Origin: Siderastrea radians
Taxonomy: Eukaryota; Cnidaria; Anthozoa; Scleractinia; Rhizangiidae
Assembly (NCBI GenBank): GCA_964017195.1
Contig: CAXHKT010000100.1
Location: 1 to 64,000 of the forward strand
Length of the DNA stretch: 64,000 nucleotides
Direction: 5' to 3'
A program made the position numbers and the translations under genes. Below, one piece after another: positions 37,302 to 49,747 of the stretch; within the stretch, counting starts at the first letter, position 1, and each line of letters starts with the position of its first letter. Under the pieces are notes generated by a model. That model was not told the DNA's origin and did not search any database. It was given only the letters and a program-made list of their open reading frames with translations.

Positions 37302-37422
37302 AAGCCTACAACACGAGGGGTTCCCAAGTGGTCACCCAGCGAAGTACTAACCTCGCCCGACAGGGCTTGACTTCGGTGATCGGACGAGAACCGGTTTTTT
37401 TCCCTGTGGTGTGGTCGTAGAC
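37302..37422 (-). rRNA. 5S rRNA: 5S ribosomal RNA, copy 74
   Basis: Consensus; A10, G. Confidence 0.95.
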
Positions 37423-37813
37423 GTAAAGCGTAAGAAAAAGTTGAGGCATTTCAAGTGACAAAAAAAAAACAAAGAATGCATGCTACTGCTGCAATATGGC
37501 CTTTAAAACGCGCAATTAACGTCTCGTTGTTGCGCTTCGAGTTACTTGATGTCACAGGCGGTTGATTTGATGTCACAAATGAAATTCGAACCTTGTCGCG
37601 CGCTGAAGAACAAAGGTTGCGTTCGCTGATGGCTCGTGTCAAACTTAACGGTGCAGGTTTTTTGATTTCTTCCTTCCTTTGAAGTTGCTTTTTCTTGTCC
37701 TGGCTGAATTTTGCCCTCCAATATTCCCTTAGAAAACCAATCTGCCCTTAGAATAAAACAACAAAATTGAAACTAAAACAAAATCAATAAGAGCAAAAGA
37801 AAATGAAACGAAG

Positions 37814-37934
37814 AAGCCTACAACACGAGGGGTTCCCAAGTGGTCACCCAGCGAAGTACTAACCTCGCCCGACAGGGCTTGACTTCGGTGATCGGACGAG
37901 AACCGGTTTTTTTCCCTGTGGTGTGGTCGTAGAC
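37814..37934 (-). rRNA. 5S rRNA: 5S ribosomal RNA, copy 75
   Basis: Consensus; A10, G. Confidence 0.95.
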
Positions 37935-38325
37935 GTAAAGCGTAAGAAAAAGTTGAGGCATTTCAAGTGACAAAAAAAAAACAAAGAATGCATGCTACTG
38001 CTGCAATATGGCCTTTAAAACGCGCAATTAACGTCTCGTTGTTGCGCTTCGAGTTACTTGATGTCACAGGCGGTTGATTTGATGTCACAAATGAAATTCG
38101 AACCTTGTCGCGCGCTGAAGAACAAAGGTTGCGTTCGCTGATGGCTCGTGTCAAACTTAACGGTGCAGGTTTTTTGATTTCTTCCTTCCTTTGAAGTTGC
38201 TTTTTCTTGTCCTGGCTGAATTTTGCCCTCCAATATTCCCTTAGAAAACCAATCTGCCCTTAGAATAAAACAACAAAATTGAAACTAAAACAAAATCAAT
38301 AAGAGCAAAAGAAAATGAAACGAAG

Positions 38326-38446
38326 AAGCCTACAACACGAGGGGTTCCCAAGTGGTCACCCAGCGAAGTACTAACCTCGCCCGACAGGGCTTGACTTCGG
38401 TGATCGGACGAGAACCGGTTTTTTTCCCTGTGGTGTGGTCGTAGAC
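38326..38446 (-). rRNA. 5S rRNA: 5S ribosomal RNA, copy 76
   Basis: Consensus; A10, G. Confidence 0.95.
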
Positions 38447-38837
38447 GTAAAGCGTAAGAAAAAGTTGAGGCATTTCAAGTGACAAAAAAAAAACAAAGAA
38501 TGCATGCTACTGCTGCAATATGGCCTTTAAAACGCGCAATTAACGTCTCGTTGTTGCGCTTCGAGTTACTTGATGTCACAGGCGGTTGATTTGATGTCAC
38601 AAATGAAATTCGAACCTTGTCGCGCGCTGAAGAACAAAGGTTGCGTTCGCTGATGGCTCGTGTCAAACTTAACGGTGCAGGTTTTTTGATTTCTTCCTTC
38701 CTTTGAAGTTGCTTTTTCTTGTCCTGGCTGAATTTTGCCCTCCAATATTCCCTTAGAAAACCAATCTGCCCTTAGAATAAAACAACAAAATTGAAACTAA
38801 AACAAAATCAATAAGAGCAAAAGAAAATGAAACGAAG

Positions 38838-38958
38838 AAGCCTACAACACGAGGGGTTCCCAAGTGGTCACCCAGCGAAGTACTAACCTCGCCCGACAGG
38901 GCTTGACTTCGGTGATCGGACGAGAACCGGTTTTTTTCCCTGTGGTGTGGTCGTAGAC
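38838..38958 (-). rRNA. 5S rRNA: 5S ribosomal RNA, copy 77
   Basis: Consensus; A10, G. Confidence 0.95.
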
Positions 38959-39349
38959 GTAAAGCGTAAGAAAAAGTTGAGGCATTTCAAGTGACAAAAA
39001 AAAAACAAAGAATGCATGCTACTGCTGCAATATGGCCTTTAAAACGCGCAATTAACGTCTCGTTGTTGCGCTTCGAGTTACTTGATGTCACAGGCGGTTG
39101 ATTTGATGTCACAAATGAAATTCGAACCTTGTCGCGCGCTGAAGAACAAAGGTTGCGTTCGCTGATGGCTCGTGTCAAACTTAACGGTGCAGGTTTTTTG
39201 ATTTCTTCCTTCCTTTGAAGTTGCTTTTTCTTGTCCTGGCTGAATTTTGCCCTCCAATATTCCCTTAGAAAACCAATCTGCCCTTAGAATAAAACAACAA
39301 AATTGAAACTAAAACAAAATCAATAAGAGCAAAAGAAAATGAAACGAAG

Positions 39350-39470
39350 AAGCCTACAACACGAGGGGTTCCCAAGTGGTCACCCAGCGAAGTACTAACC
39401 TCGCCCGACAGGGCTTGACTTCGGTGATCGGACGAGAACCGGTTTTTTTCCCTGTGGTGTGGTCGTAGAC
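39350..39470 (-). rRNA. 5S rRNA: 5S ribosomal RNA, copy 78
   Basis: Consensus; A10, G. Confidence 0.95.
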
Positions 39471-39861
39471 GTAAAGCGTAAGAAAAAGTTGAGGCATTTC
39501 AAGTGACAAAAAAAAAACAAAGAATGCATGCTACTGCTGCAATATGGCCTTTAAAACGCGCAATTAACGTCTCGTTGTTGCGCTTCGAGTTACTTGATGT
39601 CACAGGCGGTTGATTTGATGTCACAAATGAAATTCGAACCTTGTCGCGCGCTGAAGAACAAAGGTTGCGTTCGCTGATGGCTCGTGTCAAACTTAACGGT
39701 GCAGGTTTTTTGATTTCTTCCTTCCTTTGAAGTTGCTTTTTCTTGTCCTGGCTGAATTTTGCCCTCCAATATTCCCTTAGAAAACCAATCTGCCCTTAGA
39801 ATAAAACAACAAAATTGAAACTAAAACAAAATCAATAAGAGCAAAAGAAAATGAAACGAAG

Positions 39862-39982
39862 AAGCCTACAACACGAGGGGTTCCCAAGTGGTCACCCAGC
39901 GAAGTACTAACCTCGCCCGACAGGGCTTGACTTCGGTGATCGGACGAGAACCGGTTTTTTTCCCTGTGGTGTGGTCGTAGAC
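39862..39982 (-). rRNA. 5S rRNA: 5S ribosomal RNA, copy 79
   Basis: Consensus; A10, G. Confidence 0.95.
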
Positions 39983-40373
39983 GTAAAGCGTAAGAAAAAG
40001 TTGAGGCATTTCAAGTGACAAAAAAAAAACAAAGAATGCATGCTACTGCTGCAATATGGCCTTTAAAACGCGCAATTAACGTCTCGTTGTTGCGCTTCGA
40101 GTTACTTGATGTCACAGGCGGTTGATTTGATGTCACAAATGAAATTCGAACCTTGTCGCGCGCTGAAGAACAAAGGTTGCGTTCGCTGATGGCTCGTGTC
40201 AAACTTAACGGTGCAGGTTTTTTGATTTCTTCCTTCCTTTGAAGTTGCTTTTTCTTGTCCTGGCTGAATTTTGCCCTCCAATATTCCCTTAGAAAACCAA
40301 TCTGCCCTTAGAATAAAACAACAAAATTGAAACTAAAACAAAATCAATAAGAGCAAAAGAAAATGAAACGAAG

Positions 40374-40494
40374 AAGCCTACAACACGAGGGGTTCCCAAG
40401 TGGTCACCCAGCGAAGTACTAACCTCGCCCGACAGGGCTTGACTTCGGTGATCGGACGAGAACCGGTTTTTTTCCCTGTGGTGTGGTCGTAGAC
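40374..40494 (-). rRNA. 5S rRNA: 5S ribosomal RNA, copy 80
   Basis: Consensus gene; A11, G. Confidence 0.95.
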
Positions 40495-40886
40495 GTAAAG
40501 CGTAAGAAAAAGTTGAGGCATTTCAAGTGACAAAAAAAAAAACAAAGAATGCATGCTACTGCTGCAATATGGCCTTTAAAACGCGCAATTAACGTCTCGT
40601 TGTTGCGCTTCGAGTTACTTGATGTCACAGGCGGTTGATTTGATGTCACAAATGAAATTCGAACCTTGTCGCGCGCTGAAGAACAAAGGTTGCGTTCGCT
40701 GATGGCTCGTGTCAAACTTAACGGTGCAGGTTTTTTGATTTCTTCCTTCCTTTGAAGTTGCTTTTTCTTGTCCTGGCTGAATTTTGCCCTCCAATATTCC
40801 CTTAGAAAACCAATCTGCCCTTAGAATAAAACAACAAAATTGAAACTAAAACAAAATCAATAAGAGCAAAAGAAAATGAAACGAAG

Positions 40887-41007
40887 AAGCCTACAACACG
40901 AGGGGTTCCCAAGTGGTCACCCAGCGAAGTACTAACCTCGCCCGACAGGGCTTGACTTCGGTGATCGGACGAGAACCGGTTTTTTTCCCTGTGGTGTGGT
41001 CGTAGAC
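40887..41007 (-). rRNA. 5S rRNA: 5S ribosomal RNA, copy 81
   Basis: Consensus gene; A11, G. Confidence 0.95.
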
Positions 41008-41399
41008 GTAAAGCGTAAGAAAAAGTTGAGGCATTTCAAGTGACAAAAAAAAAAACAAAGAATGCATGCTACTGCTGCAATATGGCCTTTAAAACGCGCA
41101 ATTAACGTCTCGTTGTTGCGCTTCGAGTTACTTGATGTCACAGGCGGTTGATTTGATGTCACAAATGAAATTCGAACCTTGTCGCGCGCTGAAGAACAAA
41201 GGTTGCGTTCGCTGATGGCTCGTGTCAAACTTAACGGTGCAGGTTTTTTGATTTCTTCCTTCCTTTGAAGTTGCTTTTTCTTGTCCTGGCTGAATTTTGC
41301 CCTCCAATATTCCCTTAGAAAACCAATCTGCCCTTAGAATAAAACAACAAAATTGAAACTAAAACAAAATCAATAAGAGCAAAAGAAAATGAAACGAAG

Positions 41400-41520
41400 A
41401 AGCCTACAACACGAGGGGTTCCCAAGTGGTCACCCAGCGAAGTACTAACCTCGCCCGACAGGGCTTGACTTCGGTGATCGGACGAGAACCGGTTTTTTTC
41501 CCTGTGGTGTGGTCGTAGAC
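41400..41520 (-). rRNA. 5S rRNA: 5S ribosomal RNA, copy 82
   Basis: Consensus; A10, between A11 units; G. Confidence 0.95.
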
Positions 41521-41911
41521 GTAAAGCGTAAGAAAAAGTTGAGGCATTTCAAGTGACAAAAAAAAAACAAAGAATGCATGCTACTGCTGCAATATGGCCT
41601 TTAAAACGCGCAATTAACGTCTCGTTGTTGCGCTTCGAGTTACTTGATGTCACAGGCGGTTGATTTGATGTCACAAATGAAATTCGAACCTTGTCGCGCG
41701 CTGAAGAACAAAGGTTGCGTTCGCTGATGGCTCGTGTCAAACTTAACGGTGCAGGTTTTTTGATTTCTTCCTTCCTTTGAAGTTGCTTTTTCTTGTCCTG
41801 GCTGAATTTTGCCCTCCAATATTCCCTTAGAAAACCAATCTGCCCTTAGAATAAAACAACAAAATTGAAACTAAAACAAAATCAATAAGAGCAAAAGAAA
41901 ATGAAACGAAG

Positions 41912-42032
41912 AAGCCTACAACACGAGGGGTTCCCAAGTGGTCACCCAGCGAAGTACTAACCTCGCCCGACAGGGCTTGACTTCGGTGATCGGACGAGAA
42001 CCGGTTTTTTTCCCTGTGGTGTGGTCGTAGAC
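41912..42032 (-). rRNA. 5S rRNA: 5S ribosomal RNA, copy 83
   Basis: Consensus gene; A11, G. Confidence 0.95.
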
Positions 42033-42424
42033 GTAAAGCGTAAGAAAAAGTTGAGGCATTTCAAGTGACAAAAAAAAAAACAAAGAATGCATGCTACTGC
42101 TGCAATATGGCCTTTAAAACGCGCAATTAACGTCTCGTTGTTGCGCTTCGAGTTACTTGATGTCACAGGCGGTTGATTTGATGTCACAAATGAAATTCGA
42201 ACCTTGTCGCGCGCTGAAGAACAAAGGTTGCGTTCGCTGATGGCTCGTGTCAAACTTAACGGTGCAGGTTTTTTGATTTCTTCCTTCCTTTGAAGTTGCT
42301 TTTTCTTGTCCTGGCTGAATTTTGCCCTCCAATATTCCCTTAGAAAACCAATCTGCCCTTAGAATAAAACAACAAAATTGAAACTAAAACAAAATCAATA
42401 AGAGCAAAAGAAAATGAAACGAAG

Positions 42425-42545
42425 AAGCCTACAACACGAGGGGTTCCCAAGTGGTCACCCAGCGAAGTACTAACCTCGCCCGACAGGGCTTGACTTCGGT
42501 GATCGGACGAGAACCGGTTTTTTTCCCTGTGGTGTGGTCGTAGAC
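42425..42545 (-). rRNA. 5S rRNA: 5S ribosomal RNA, copy 84
   Basis: Consensus; A10, G. Confidence 0.95.
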
Positions 42546-42936
42546 GTAAAGCGTAAGAAAAAGTTGAGGCATTTCAAGTGACAAAAAAAAAACAAAGAAT
42601 GCATGCTACTGCTGCAATATGGCCTTTAAAACGCGCAATTAACGTCTCGTTGTTGCGCTTCGAGTTACTTGATGTCACAGGCGGTTGATTTGATGTCACA
42701 AATGAAATTCGAACCTTGTCGCGCGCTGAAGAACAAAGGTTGCGTTCGCTGATGGCTCGTGTCAAACTTAACGGTGCAGGTTTTTTGATTTCTTCCTTCC
42801 TTTGAAGTTGCTTTTTCTTGTCCTGGCTGAATTTTGCCCTCCAATATTCCCTTAGAAAACCAATCTGCCCTTAGAATAAAACAACAAAATTGAAACTAAA
42901 ACAAAATCAATAAGAGCAAAAGAAAATGAAACGAAG

Positions 42937-43057
42937 AAGCCTACAACACGAGGGGTTCCCAAGTGGTCACCCAGCGAAGTACTAACCTCGCCCGACAGGG
43001 CTTGACTTCGGTGATCGGACGAGAACCGGTTTTTTTCCCTGTGGTGTGGTCGTAGAC
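42937..43057 (-). rRNA. 5S rRNA: 5S ribosomal RNA, copy 85
   Basis: Consensus; A10, G. Confidence 0.95.
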
Positions 43058-43448
43058 GTAAAGCGTAAGAAAAAGTTGAGGCATTTCAAGTGACAAAAAA
43101 AAAACAAAGAATGCATGCTACTGCTGCAATATGGCCTTTAAAACGCGCAATTAACGTCTCGTTGTTGCGCTTCGAGTTACTTGATGTCACAGGCGGTTGA
43201 TTTGATGTCACAAATGAAATTCGAACCTTGTCGCGCGCTGAAGAACAAAGGTTGCGTTCGCTGATGGCTCGTGTCAAACTTAACGGTGCAGGTTTTTTGA
43301 TTTCTTCCTTCCTTTGAAGTTGCTTTTTCTTGTCCTGGCTGAATTTTGCCCTCCAATATTCCCTTAGAAAACCAATCTGCCCTTAGAATAAAACAACAAA
43401 ATTGAAACTAAAACAAAATCAATAAGAGCAAAAGAAAATGAAACGAAG

Positions 43449-43569
43449 AAGCCTACAACACGAGGGGTTCCCAAGTGGTCACCCAGCGAAGTACTAACCT
43501 CGCCCGACAGGGCTTGACTTCGGTGATCGGACGAGAACCGGTTTTTTTCCCTGTGGTGTGGTCGTAGAC
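43449..43569 (-). rRNA. 5S rRNA: 5S ribosomal RNA, copy 86
   Basis: Consensus; A10, G. Confidence 0.95.
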
Positions 43570-43960
43570 GTAAAGCGTAAGAAAAAGTTGAGGCATTTCA
43601 AGTGACAAAAAAAAAACAAAGAATGCATGCTACTGCTGCAATATGGCCTTTAAAACGCGCAATTAACGTCTCGTTGTTGCGCTTCGAGTTACTTGATGTC
43701 ACAGGCGGTTGATTTGATGTCACAAATGAAATTCGAACCTTGTCGCGCGCTGAAGAACAAAGGTTGCGTTCGCTGATGGCTCGTGTCAAACTTAACGGTG
43801 CAGGTTTTTTGATTTCTTCCTTCCTTTGAAGTTGCTTTTTCTTGTCCTGGCTGAATTTTGCCCTCCAATATTCCCTTAGAAAACCAATCTGCCCTTAGAA
43901 TAAAACAACAAAATTGAAACTAAAACAAAATCAATAAGAGCAAAAGAAAATGAAACGAAG

Positions 43961-44081
43961 AAGCCTACAACACGAGGGGTTCCCAAGTGGTCACCCAGCG
44001 AAGTACTAACCTCGCCCGACAGGGCTTGACTTCGGTGATCGGACGAGAACCGGTTTTTTTCCCTGTGGTGTGGTCGTAGAC
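43961..44081 (-). rRNA. 5S rRNA: 5S ribosomal RNA, copy 87
   Basis: Consensus; A10, G. Confidence 0.95.
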
Positions 44082-44472
44082 GTAAAGCGTAAGAAAAAGT
44101 TGAGGCATTTCAAGTGACAAAAAAAAAACAAAGAATGCATGCTACTGCTGCAATATGGCCTTTAAAACGCGCAATTAACGTCTCGTTGTTGCGCTTCGAG
44201 TTACTTGATGTCACAGGCGGTTGATTTGATGTCACAAATGAAATTCGAACCTTGTCGCGCGCTGAAGAACAAAGGTTGCGTTCGCTGATGGCTCGTGTCA
44301 AACTTAACGGTGCAGGTTTTTTGATTTCTTCCTTCCTTTGAAGTTGCTTTTTCTTGTCCTGGCTGAATTTTGCCCTCCAATATTCCCTTAGAAAACCAAT
44401 CTGCCCTTAGAATAAAACAACAAAATTGAAACTAAAACAAAATCAATAAGAGCAAAAGAAAATCAAACGAAG

Positions 44473-44593
44473 AAGCCTACAACACGAGGGGTTCCCAAGT
44501 GGTCACCCAGCGAAGTACTAACCTCGCCCGACAGGGCTTGACTTCGGTGATCGGACGAGAACCGGTTTTTTTCCCTGTGGTGTGGTCGTAGAC
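44473..44593 (-). rRNA. 5S rRNA: 5S ribosomal RNA, copy 88
   Basis: Consensus; A10, C. First of four consecutive C units. Confidence 0.95.
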
Positions 44594-44984
44594 GTAAAGC
44601 GTAAGAAAAAGTTGAGGCATTTCAAGTGACAAAAAAAAAACAAAGAATGCATGCTACTGCTGCAATATGGCCTTTAAAACGCGCAATTAACGTCTCGTTG
44701 TTGCGCTTCGAGTTACTTGATGTCACAGGCGGTTGATTTGATGTCACAAATGAAATTCGAACCTTGTCGCGCGCTGAAGAACAAAGGTTGCGTTCGCTGA
44801 TGGCTCGTGTCAAACTTAACGGTGCAGGTTTTTTGATTTCTTCCTTCCTTTGAAGTTGCTTTTTCTTGTCCTGGCTGAATTTTGCCCTCCAATATTCCCT
44901 TAGAAAACCAATCTGCCCTTAGAATAAAACAACAAAATTGAAACTAAAACAAAATCAATAAGAGCAAAAGAAAATCAAACGAAG

Positions 44985-45105
44985 AAGCCTACAACACGAG
45001 GGGTTCCCAAGTGGTCACCCAGCGAAGTACTAACCTCGCCCGACAGGGCTTGACTTCGGTGATCGGACGAGAACCGGTTTTTTTCCCTGTGGTGTGGTCG
45101 TAGAC
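44985..45105 (-). rRNA. 5S rRNA: 5S ribosomal RNA, copy 89
   Basis: Consensus; A10, C. Confidence 0.95.
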
Positions 45106-45496
45106 GTAAAGCGTAAGAAAAAGTTGAGGCATTTCAAGTGACAAAAAAAAAACAAAGAATGCATGCTACTGCTGCAATATGGCCTTTAAAACGCGCAATT
45201 AACGTCTCGTTGTTGCGCTTCGAGTTACTTGATGTCACAGGCGGTTGATTTGATGTCACAAATGAAATTCGAACCTTGTCGCGCGCTGAAGAACAAAGGT
45301 TGCGTTCGCTGATGGCTCGTGTCAAACTTAACGGTGCAGGTTTTTTGATTTCTTCCTTCCTTTGAAGTTGCTTTTTCTTGTCCTGGCTGAATTTTGCCCT
45401 CCAATATTCCCTTAGAAAACCAATCTGCCCTTAGAATAAAACAACAAAATTGAAACTAAAACAAAATCAATAAGAGCAAAAGAAAATCAAACGAAG

Positions 45497-45617
45497 AAGC
45501 CTACAACACGAGGGGTTCCCAAGTGGTCACCCAGCGAAGTACTAACCTCGCCCGACAGGGCTTGACTTCGGTGATCGGACGAGAACCGGTTTTTTTCCCT
45601 GTGGTGTGGTCGTAGAC
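45497..45617 (-). rRNA. 5S rRNA: 5S ribosomal RNA, copy 90
   Basis: Consensus; A10, C. Confidence 0.95.
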
Positions 45618-46008
45618 GTAAAGCGTAAGAAAAAGTTGAGGCATTTCAAGTGACAAAAAAAAAACAAAGAATGCATGCTACTGCTGCAATATGGCCTTTA
45701 AAACGCGCAATTAACGTCTCGTTGTTGCGCTTCGAGTTACTTGATGTCACAGGCGGTTGATTTGATGTCACAAATGAAATTCGAACCTTGTCGCGCGCTG
45801 AAGAACAAAGGTTGCGTTCGCTGATGGCTCGTGTCAAACTTAACGGTGCAGGTTTTTTGATTTCTTCCTTCCTTTGAAGTTGCTTTTTCTTGTCCTGGCT
45901 GAATTTTGCCCTCCAATATTCCCTTAGAAAACCAATCTGCCCTTAGAATAAAACAACAAAATTGAAACTAAAACAAAATCAATAAGAGCAAAAGAAAATC
46001 AAACGAAG

Positions 46009-46129
46009 AAGCCTACAACACGAGGGGTTCCCAAGTGGTCACCCAGCGAAGTACTAACCTCGCCCGACAGGGCTTGACTTCGGTGATCGGACGAGAACCG
46101 GTTTTTTTCCCTGTGGTGTGGTCGTAGAC
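46009..46129 (-). rRNA. 5S rRNA: 5S ribosomal RNA, copy 91
   Basis: Consensus; A10, C. Confidence 0.95.
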
Positions 46130-46520
46130 GTAAAGCGTAAGAAAAAGTTGAGGCATTTCAAGTGACAAAAAAAAAACAAAGAATGCATGCTACTGCTGCA
46201 ATATGGCCTTTAAAACGCGCAATTAACGTCTCGTTGTTGCGCTTCGAGTTACTTGATGTCACAGGCGGTTGATTTGATGTCACAAATGAAATTCGAACCT
46301 TGTCGCGCGCTGAAGAACAAAGGTTGCGTTCGCTGATGGCTCGTGTCAAACTTAACGGTGCAGGTTTTTTGATTTCTTCCTTCCTTTGAAGTTGCTTTTT
46401 CTTGTCCTGGCTGAATTTTGCCCTCCAATATTCCCTTAGAAAACCAATCTGCCCTTAGAATAAAACAACAAAATTGAAACTAAAACAAAATCAATAAGAG
46501 CAAAAGAAAATGAAACGAAG

Positions 46521-46641
46521 AAGCCTACAACACGAGGGGTTCCCAAGTGGTCACCCAGCGAAGTACTAACCTCGCCCGACAGGGCTTGACTTCGGTGATC
46601 GGACGAGAACCGGTTTTTTTCCCTGTGGTGTGGTCGTAGAC
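46521..46641 (-). rRNA. 5S rRNA: 5S ribosomal RNA, copy 92
   Basis: Consensus; A10, G. Confidence 0.95.
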
Positions 46642-47032
46642 GTAAAGCGTAAGAAAAAGTTGAGGCATTTCAAGTGACAAAAAAAAAACAAAGAATGCAT
46701 GCTACTGCTGCAATATGGCCTTTAAAACGCGCAATTAACGTCTCGTTGTTGCGCTTCGAGTTACTTGATGTCACAGGCGGTTGATTTGATGTCACAAATG
46801 AAATTCGAACCTTGTCGCGCGCTGAAGAACAAAGGTTGCGTTCGCTGATGGCTCGTGTCAAACTTAACGGTGCAGGTTTTTTGATTTCTTCCTTCCTTTG
46901 AAGTTGCTTTTTCTTGTCCTGGCTGAATTTTGCCCTCCAATATTCCCTTAGAAAACCAATCTGCCCTTAGAATAAAACAACAAAATTGAAACTAAAACAA
47001 AATCAATAAGAGCAAAAGAAAATGAAACGAAG

Positions 47033-47153
47033 AAGCCTACAACACGAGGGGTTCCCAAGTGGTCACCCAGCGAAGTACTAACCTCGCCCGACAGGGCTTG
47101 ACTTCGGTGATCGGACGAGAACCGGTTTTTTTCCCTGTGGTGTGGTCGTAGAC
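47033..47153 (-). rRNA. 5S rRNA: 5S ribosomal RNA, copy 93
   Basis: Consensus gene; A11, G. Confidence 0.95.
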
Positions 47154-47545
47154 GTAAAGCGTAAGAAAAAGTTGAGGCATTTCAAGTGACAAAAAAAAAA
47201 ACAAAGAATGCATGCTACTGCTGCAATATGGCCTTTAAAACGCGCAATTAACGTCTCGTTGTTGCGCTTCGAGTTACTTGATGTCACAGGCGGTTGATTT
47301 GATGTCACAAATGAAATTCGAACCTTGTCGCGCGCTGAAGAACAAAGGTTGCGTTCGCTGATGGCTCGTGTCAAACTTAACGGTGCAGGTTTTTTGATTT
47401 CTTCCTTCCTTTGAAGTTGCTTTTTCTTGTCCTGGCTGAATTTTGCCCTCCAATATTCCCTTAGAAAACCAATCTGCCCTTAGAATAAAACAACAAAATT
47501 GAAACTAAAACAAAATCAATAAGAGCAAAAGAAAATCAAACGAAG

Positions 47546-47666
47546 AAGCCTACAACACGAGGGGTTCCCAAGTGGTCACCCAGCGAAGTACTAACCTCGC
47601 CCGACAGGGCTTGACTTCGGTGATCGGACGAGAACCGGTTTTTTTCCCTGTGGTGTGGTCGTAGAC
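47546..47666 (-). rRNA. 5S rRNA: 5S ribosomal RNA, copy 94
   Basis: Consensus; A10, C. First of the last four left-arm units, all C. Confidence 0.95.
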
Positions 47667-48057
47667 GTAAAGCGTAAGAAAAAGTTGAGGCATTTCAAGT
47701 GACAAAAAAAAAACAAAGAATGCATGCTACTGCTGCAATATGGCCTTTAAAACGCGCAATTAACGTCTCGTTGTTGCGCTTCGAGTTACTTGATGTCACA
47801 GGCGGTTGATTTGATGTCACAAATGAAATTCGAACCTTGTCGCGCGCTGAAGAACAAAGGTTGCGTTCGCTGATGGCTCGTGTCAAACTTAACGGTGCAG
47901 GTTTTTTGATTTCTTCCTTCCTTTGAAGTTGCTTTTTCTTGTCCTGGCTGAATTTTGCCCTCCAATATTCCCTTAGAAAACCAATCTGCCCTTAGAATAA
48001 AACAACAAAATTGAAACTAAAACAAAATCAATAAGAGCAAAAGAAAATCAAACGAAG

Positions 48058-48178
48058 AAGCCTACAACACGAGGGGTTCCCAAGTGGTCACCCAGCGAAG
48101 TACTAACCTCGCCCGACAGGGCTTGACTTCGGTGATCGGACGAGAACCGGTTTTTTTCCCTGTGGTGTGGTCGTAGAC
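48058..48178 (-). rRNA. 5S rRNA: 5S ribosomal RNA, copy 95
   Basis: Consensus; A10, C. Confidence 0.95.
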
Positions 48179-48569
48179 GTAAAGCGTAAGAAAAAGTTGA
48201 GGCATTTCAAGTGACAAAAAAAAAACAAAGAATGCATGCTACTGCTGCAATATGGCCTTTAAAACGCGCAATTAACGTCTCGTTGTTGCGCTTCGAGTTA
48301 CTTGATGTCACAGGCGGTTGATTTGATGTCACAAATGAAATTCGAACCTTGTCGCGCGCTGAAGAACAAAGGTTGCGTTCGCTGATGGCTCGTGTCAAAC
48401 TTAACGGTGCAGGTTTTTTGATTTCTTCCTTCCTTTGAAGTTGCTTTTTCTTGTCCTGGCTGAATTTTGCCCTCCAATATTCCCTTAGAAAACCAATCTG
48501 CCCTTAGAATAAAACAACAAAATTGAAACTAAAACAAAATCAATAAGAGCAAAAGAAAATCAAACGAAG

Positions 48570-48690
48570 AAGCCTACAACACGAGGGGTTCCCAAGTGGT
48601 CACCCAGCGAAGTACTAACCTCGCCCGACAGGGCTTGACTTCGGTGATCGGACGAGAACCGGTTTTTTTCCCTGTGGTGTGGTCGTAGAC
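48570..48690 (-). rRNA. 5S rRNA: 5S ribosomal RNA, copy 96
   Basis: Consensus; A10, C. Confidence 0.95.
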
Positions 48691-49081
48691 GTAAAGCGTA
48701 AGAAAAAGTTGAGGCATTTCAAGTGACAAAAAAAAAACAAAGAATGCATGCTACTGCTGCAATATGGCCTTTAAAACGCGCAATTAACGTCTCGTTGTTG
48801 CGCTTCGAGTTACTTGATGTCACAGGCGGTTGATTTGATGTCACAAATGAAATTCGAACCTTGTCGCGCGCTGAAGAACAAAGGTTGCGTTCGCTGATGG
48901 CTCGTGTCAAACTTAACGGTGCAGGTTTTTTGATTTCTTCCTTCCTTTGAAGTTGCTTTTTCTTGTCCTGGCTGAATTTTGCCCTCCAATATTCCCTTAG
49001 AAAACCAATCTGCCCTTAGAATAAAACAACAAAATTGAAACTAAAACAAAATCAATAAGAGCAAAAGAAAATCAAACGAAG

Positions 49082-49202
49082 AAGCCTACAACACGAGGGG
49101 TTCCCAAGTGGTCACCCAGCGAAGTACTAACCTCGCCCGACAGGGCTTGACTTCGGTGATCGGACGAGAACCGGTTTTTTTCCCTGTGGTGTGGTCGTAG
49201 AC
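49082..49202 (-). rRNA. 5S rRNA: 5S ribosomal RNA, copy 97 (left neighbour of the LINE)
   Basis: Consensus gene; A10, C. The LINE begins 378 bp upstream of its start, so nearly the whole upstream spacer is kept. Confidence 0.95.
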
Positions 49203-49565
49203 GTAAAGCGTAAGAAAAAGTTGAGGCATTTCAAGTGACAAAAAAAAAACAAAGAATGCATGCTACTGCTGCAATATGGCCTTTAAAACGCGCAATTAAC
49301 GTCTCGTTGTTGCGCTTCGAGTTACTTGATGTCACAGGCGGTTGATTTGATGTCACAAATGAAATTCGAACCTTGTCGCGCGCTGAAGAACAAAGGTTGC
49401 GTTCGCTGATGGCTCGTGTCAAACTTAACGGTGCAGGTTTTTTGATTTCTTCCTTCCTTTGAAGTTGCTTTTTCTTGTCCTGGCTGAATTTTGCCCTCCA
49501 ATATTCCCTTAGAAAACCAATCTGCCCTTAGAATAAAACAACAAAATTGAAACTAAAACAAAATC

Positions 49566-49579
49566 AATAAGAGCAAAAG
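49566..49579 (+). repeat. Target-site duplication, left copy
   Basis: AATAAGAGCAAAAG matches 55277-55290 at 13 of 14 positions. The last ten bases (49570-49579) are identical. This copy agrees with the array consensus. Confidence 0.8.
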
Positions 49580-49747
49580 GGAGAGGAGGTGTGAACTGTC
49601 ATGGCGACCGGACGGTTCTTGTAAGCTCCTCAACACGATGGCGGGTTTACGCTTAAATTTACGATAATATCTGCTACTTTGCACAGTTTTCAAAGCCAAA
49701 AATCTTCAAGCACATGCGACGTTAAAATAGGTTCGCCTAGAGAGATT
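49580..49747 (+). promoter_or_regulatory. LINE 5' UTR with two short uORFs
   Basis: 168 bp from the insertion boundary to the ORF1 ATG. It should hold the internal Pol II promoter of the element, by analogy with other LINEs, but I see no recognisable core motif. Two ATG-started uORFs occur, at 49601-49621 (7 codons, stop to 49624) and 49638-49664 (9 codons, stop to 49667), both out of the way of ORF1. Confidence 0.55.

Larger units (their letters stand above)
1..49579 (-). repeat. 5S rDNA tandem array, left arm (97 copies, first partial)
   Basis: Head-to-tail units of 512 bp, each a 121-bp 5S rRNA gene on the minus strand plus a 391-bp spacer. Units differ only by rare substitutions and by homopolymer length. 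In the copy entries below, A9, A10 or A11 is the length of the A tract 38 bp upstream of the 5S start (consensus A10). G or C is the allele 9 bp past the 5S 3' end (consensus G). A9 units are 511 bp and A11 units 513 bp. The array runs off the left edge inside a 5S gene and is cut on the right by the LINE. Near-identity over about 49 kb implies strong concerted evolution. Confidence 0.97.

Noticed and set aside
1..49579. CRISPR-like regular repeats
   Set aside because: The repeated part is the entire 512-bp unit with no unique spacers, and the unit contains a 5S rRNA gene.
49679..49747. N-terminal extension of ORF1 from a TTG
   Set aside because: A eukaryotic LINE would use ATG; the first in-frame ATG is at 49748, directly before the basic N terminus.
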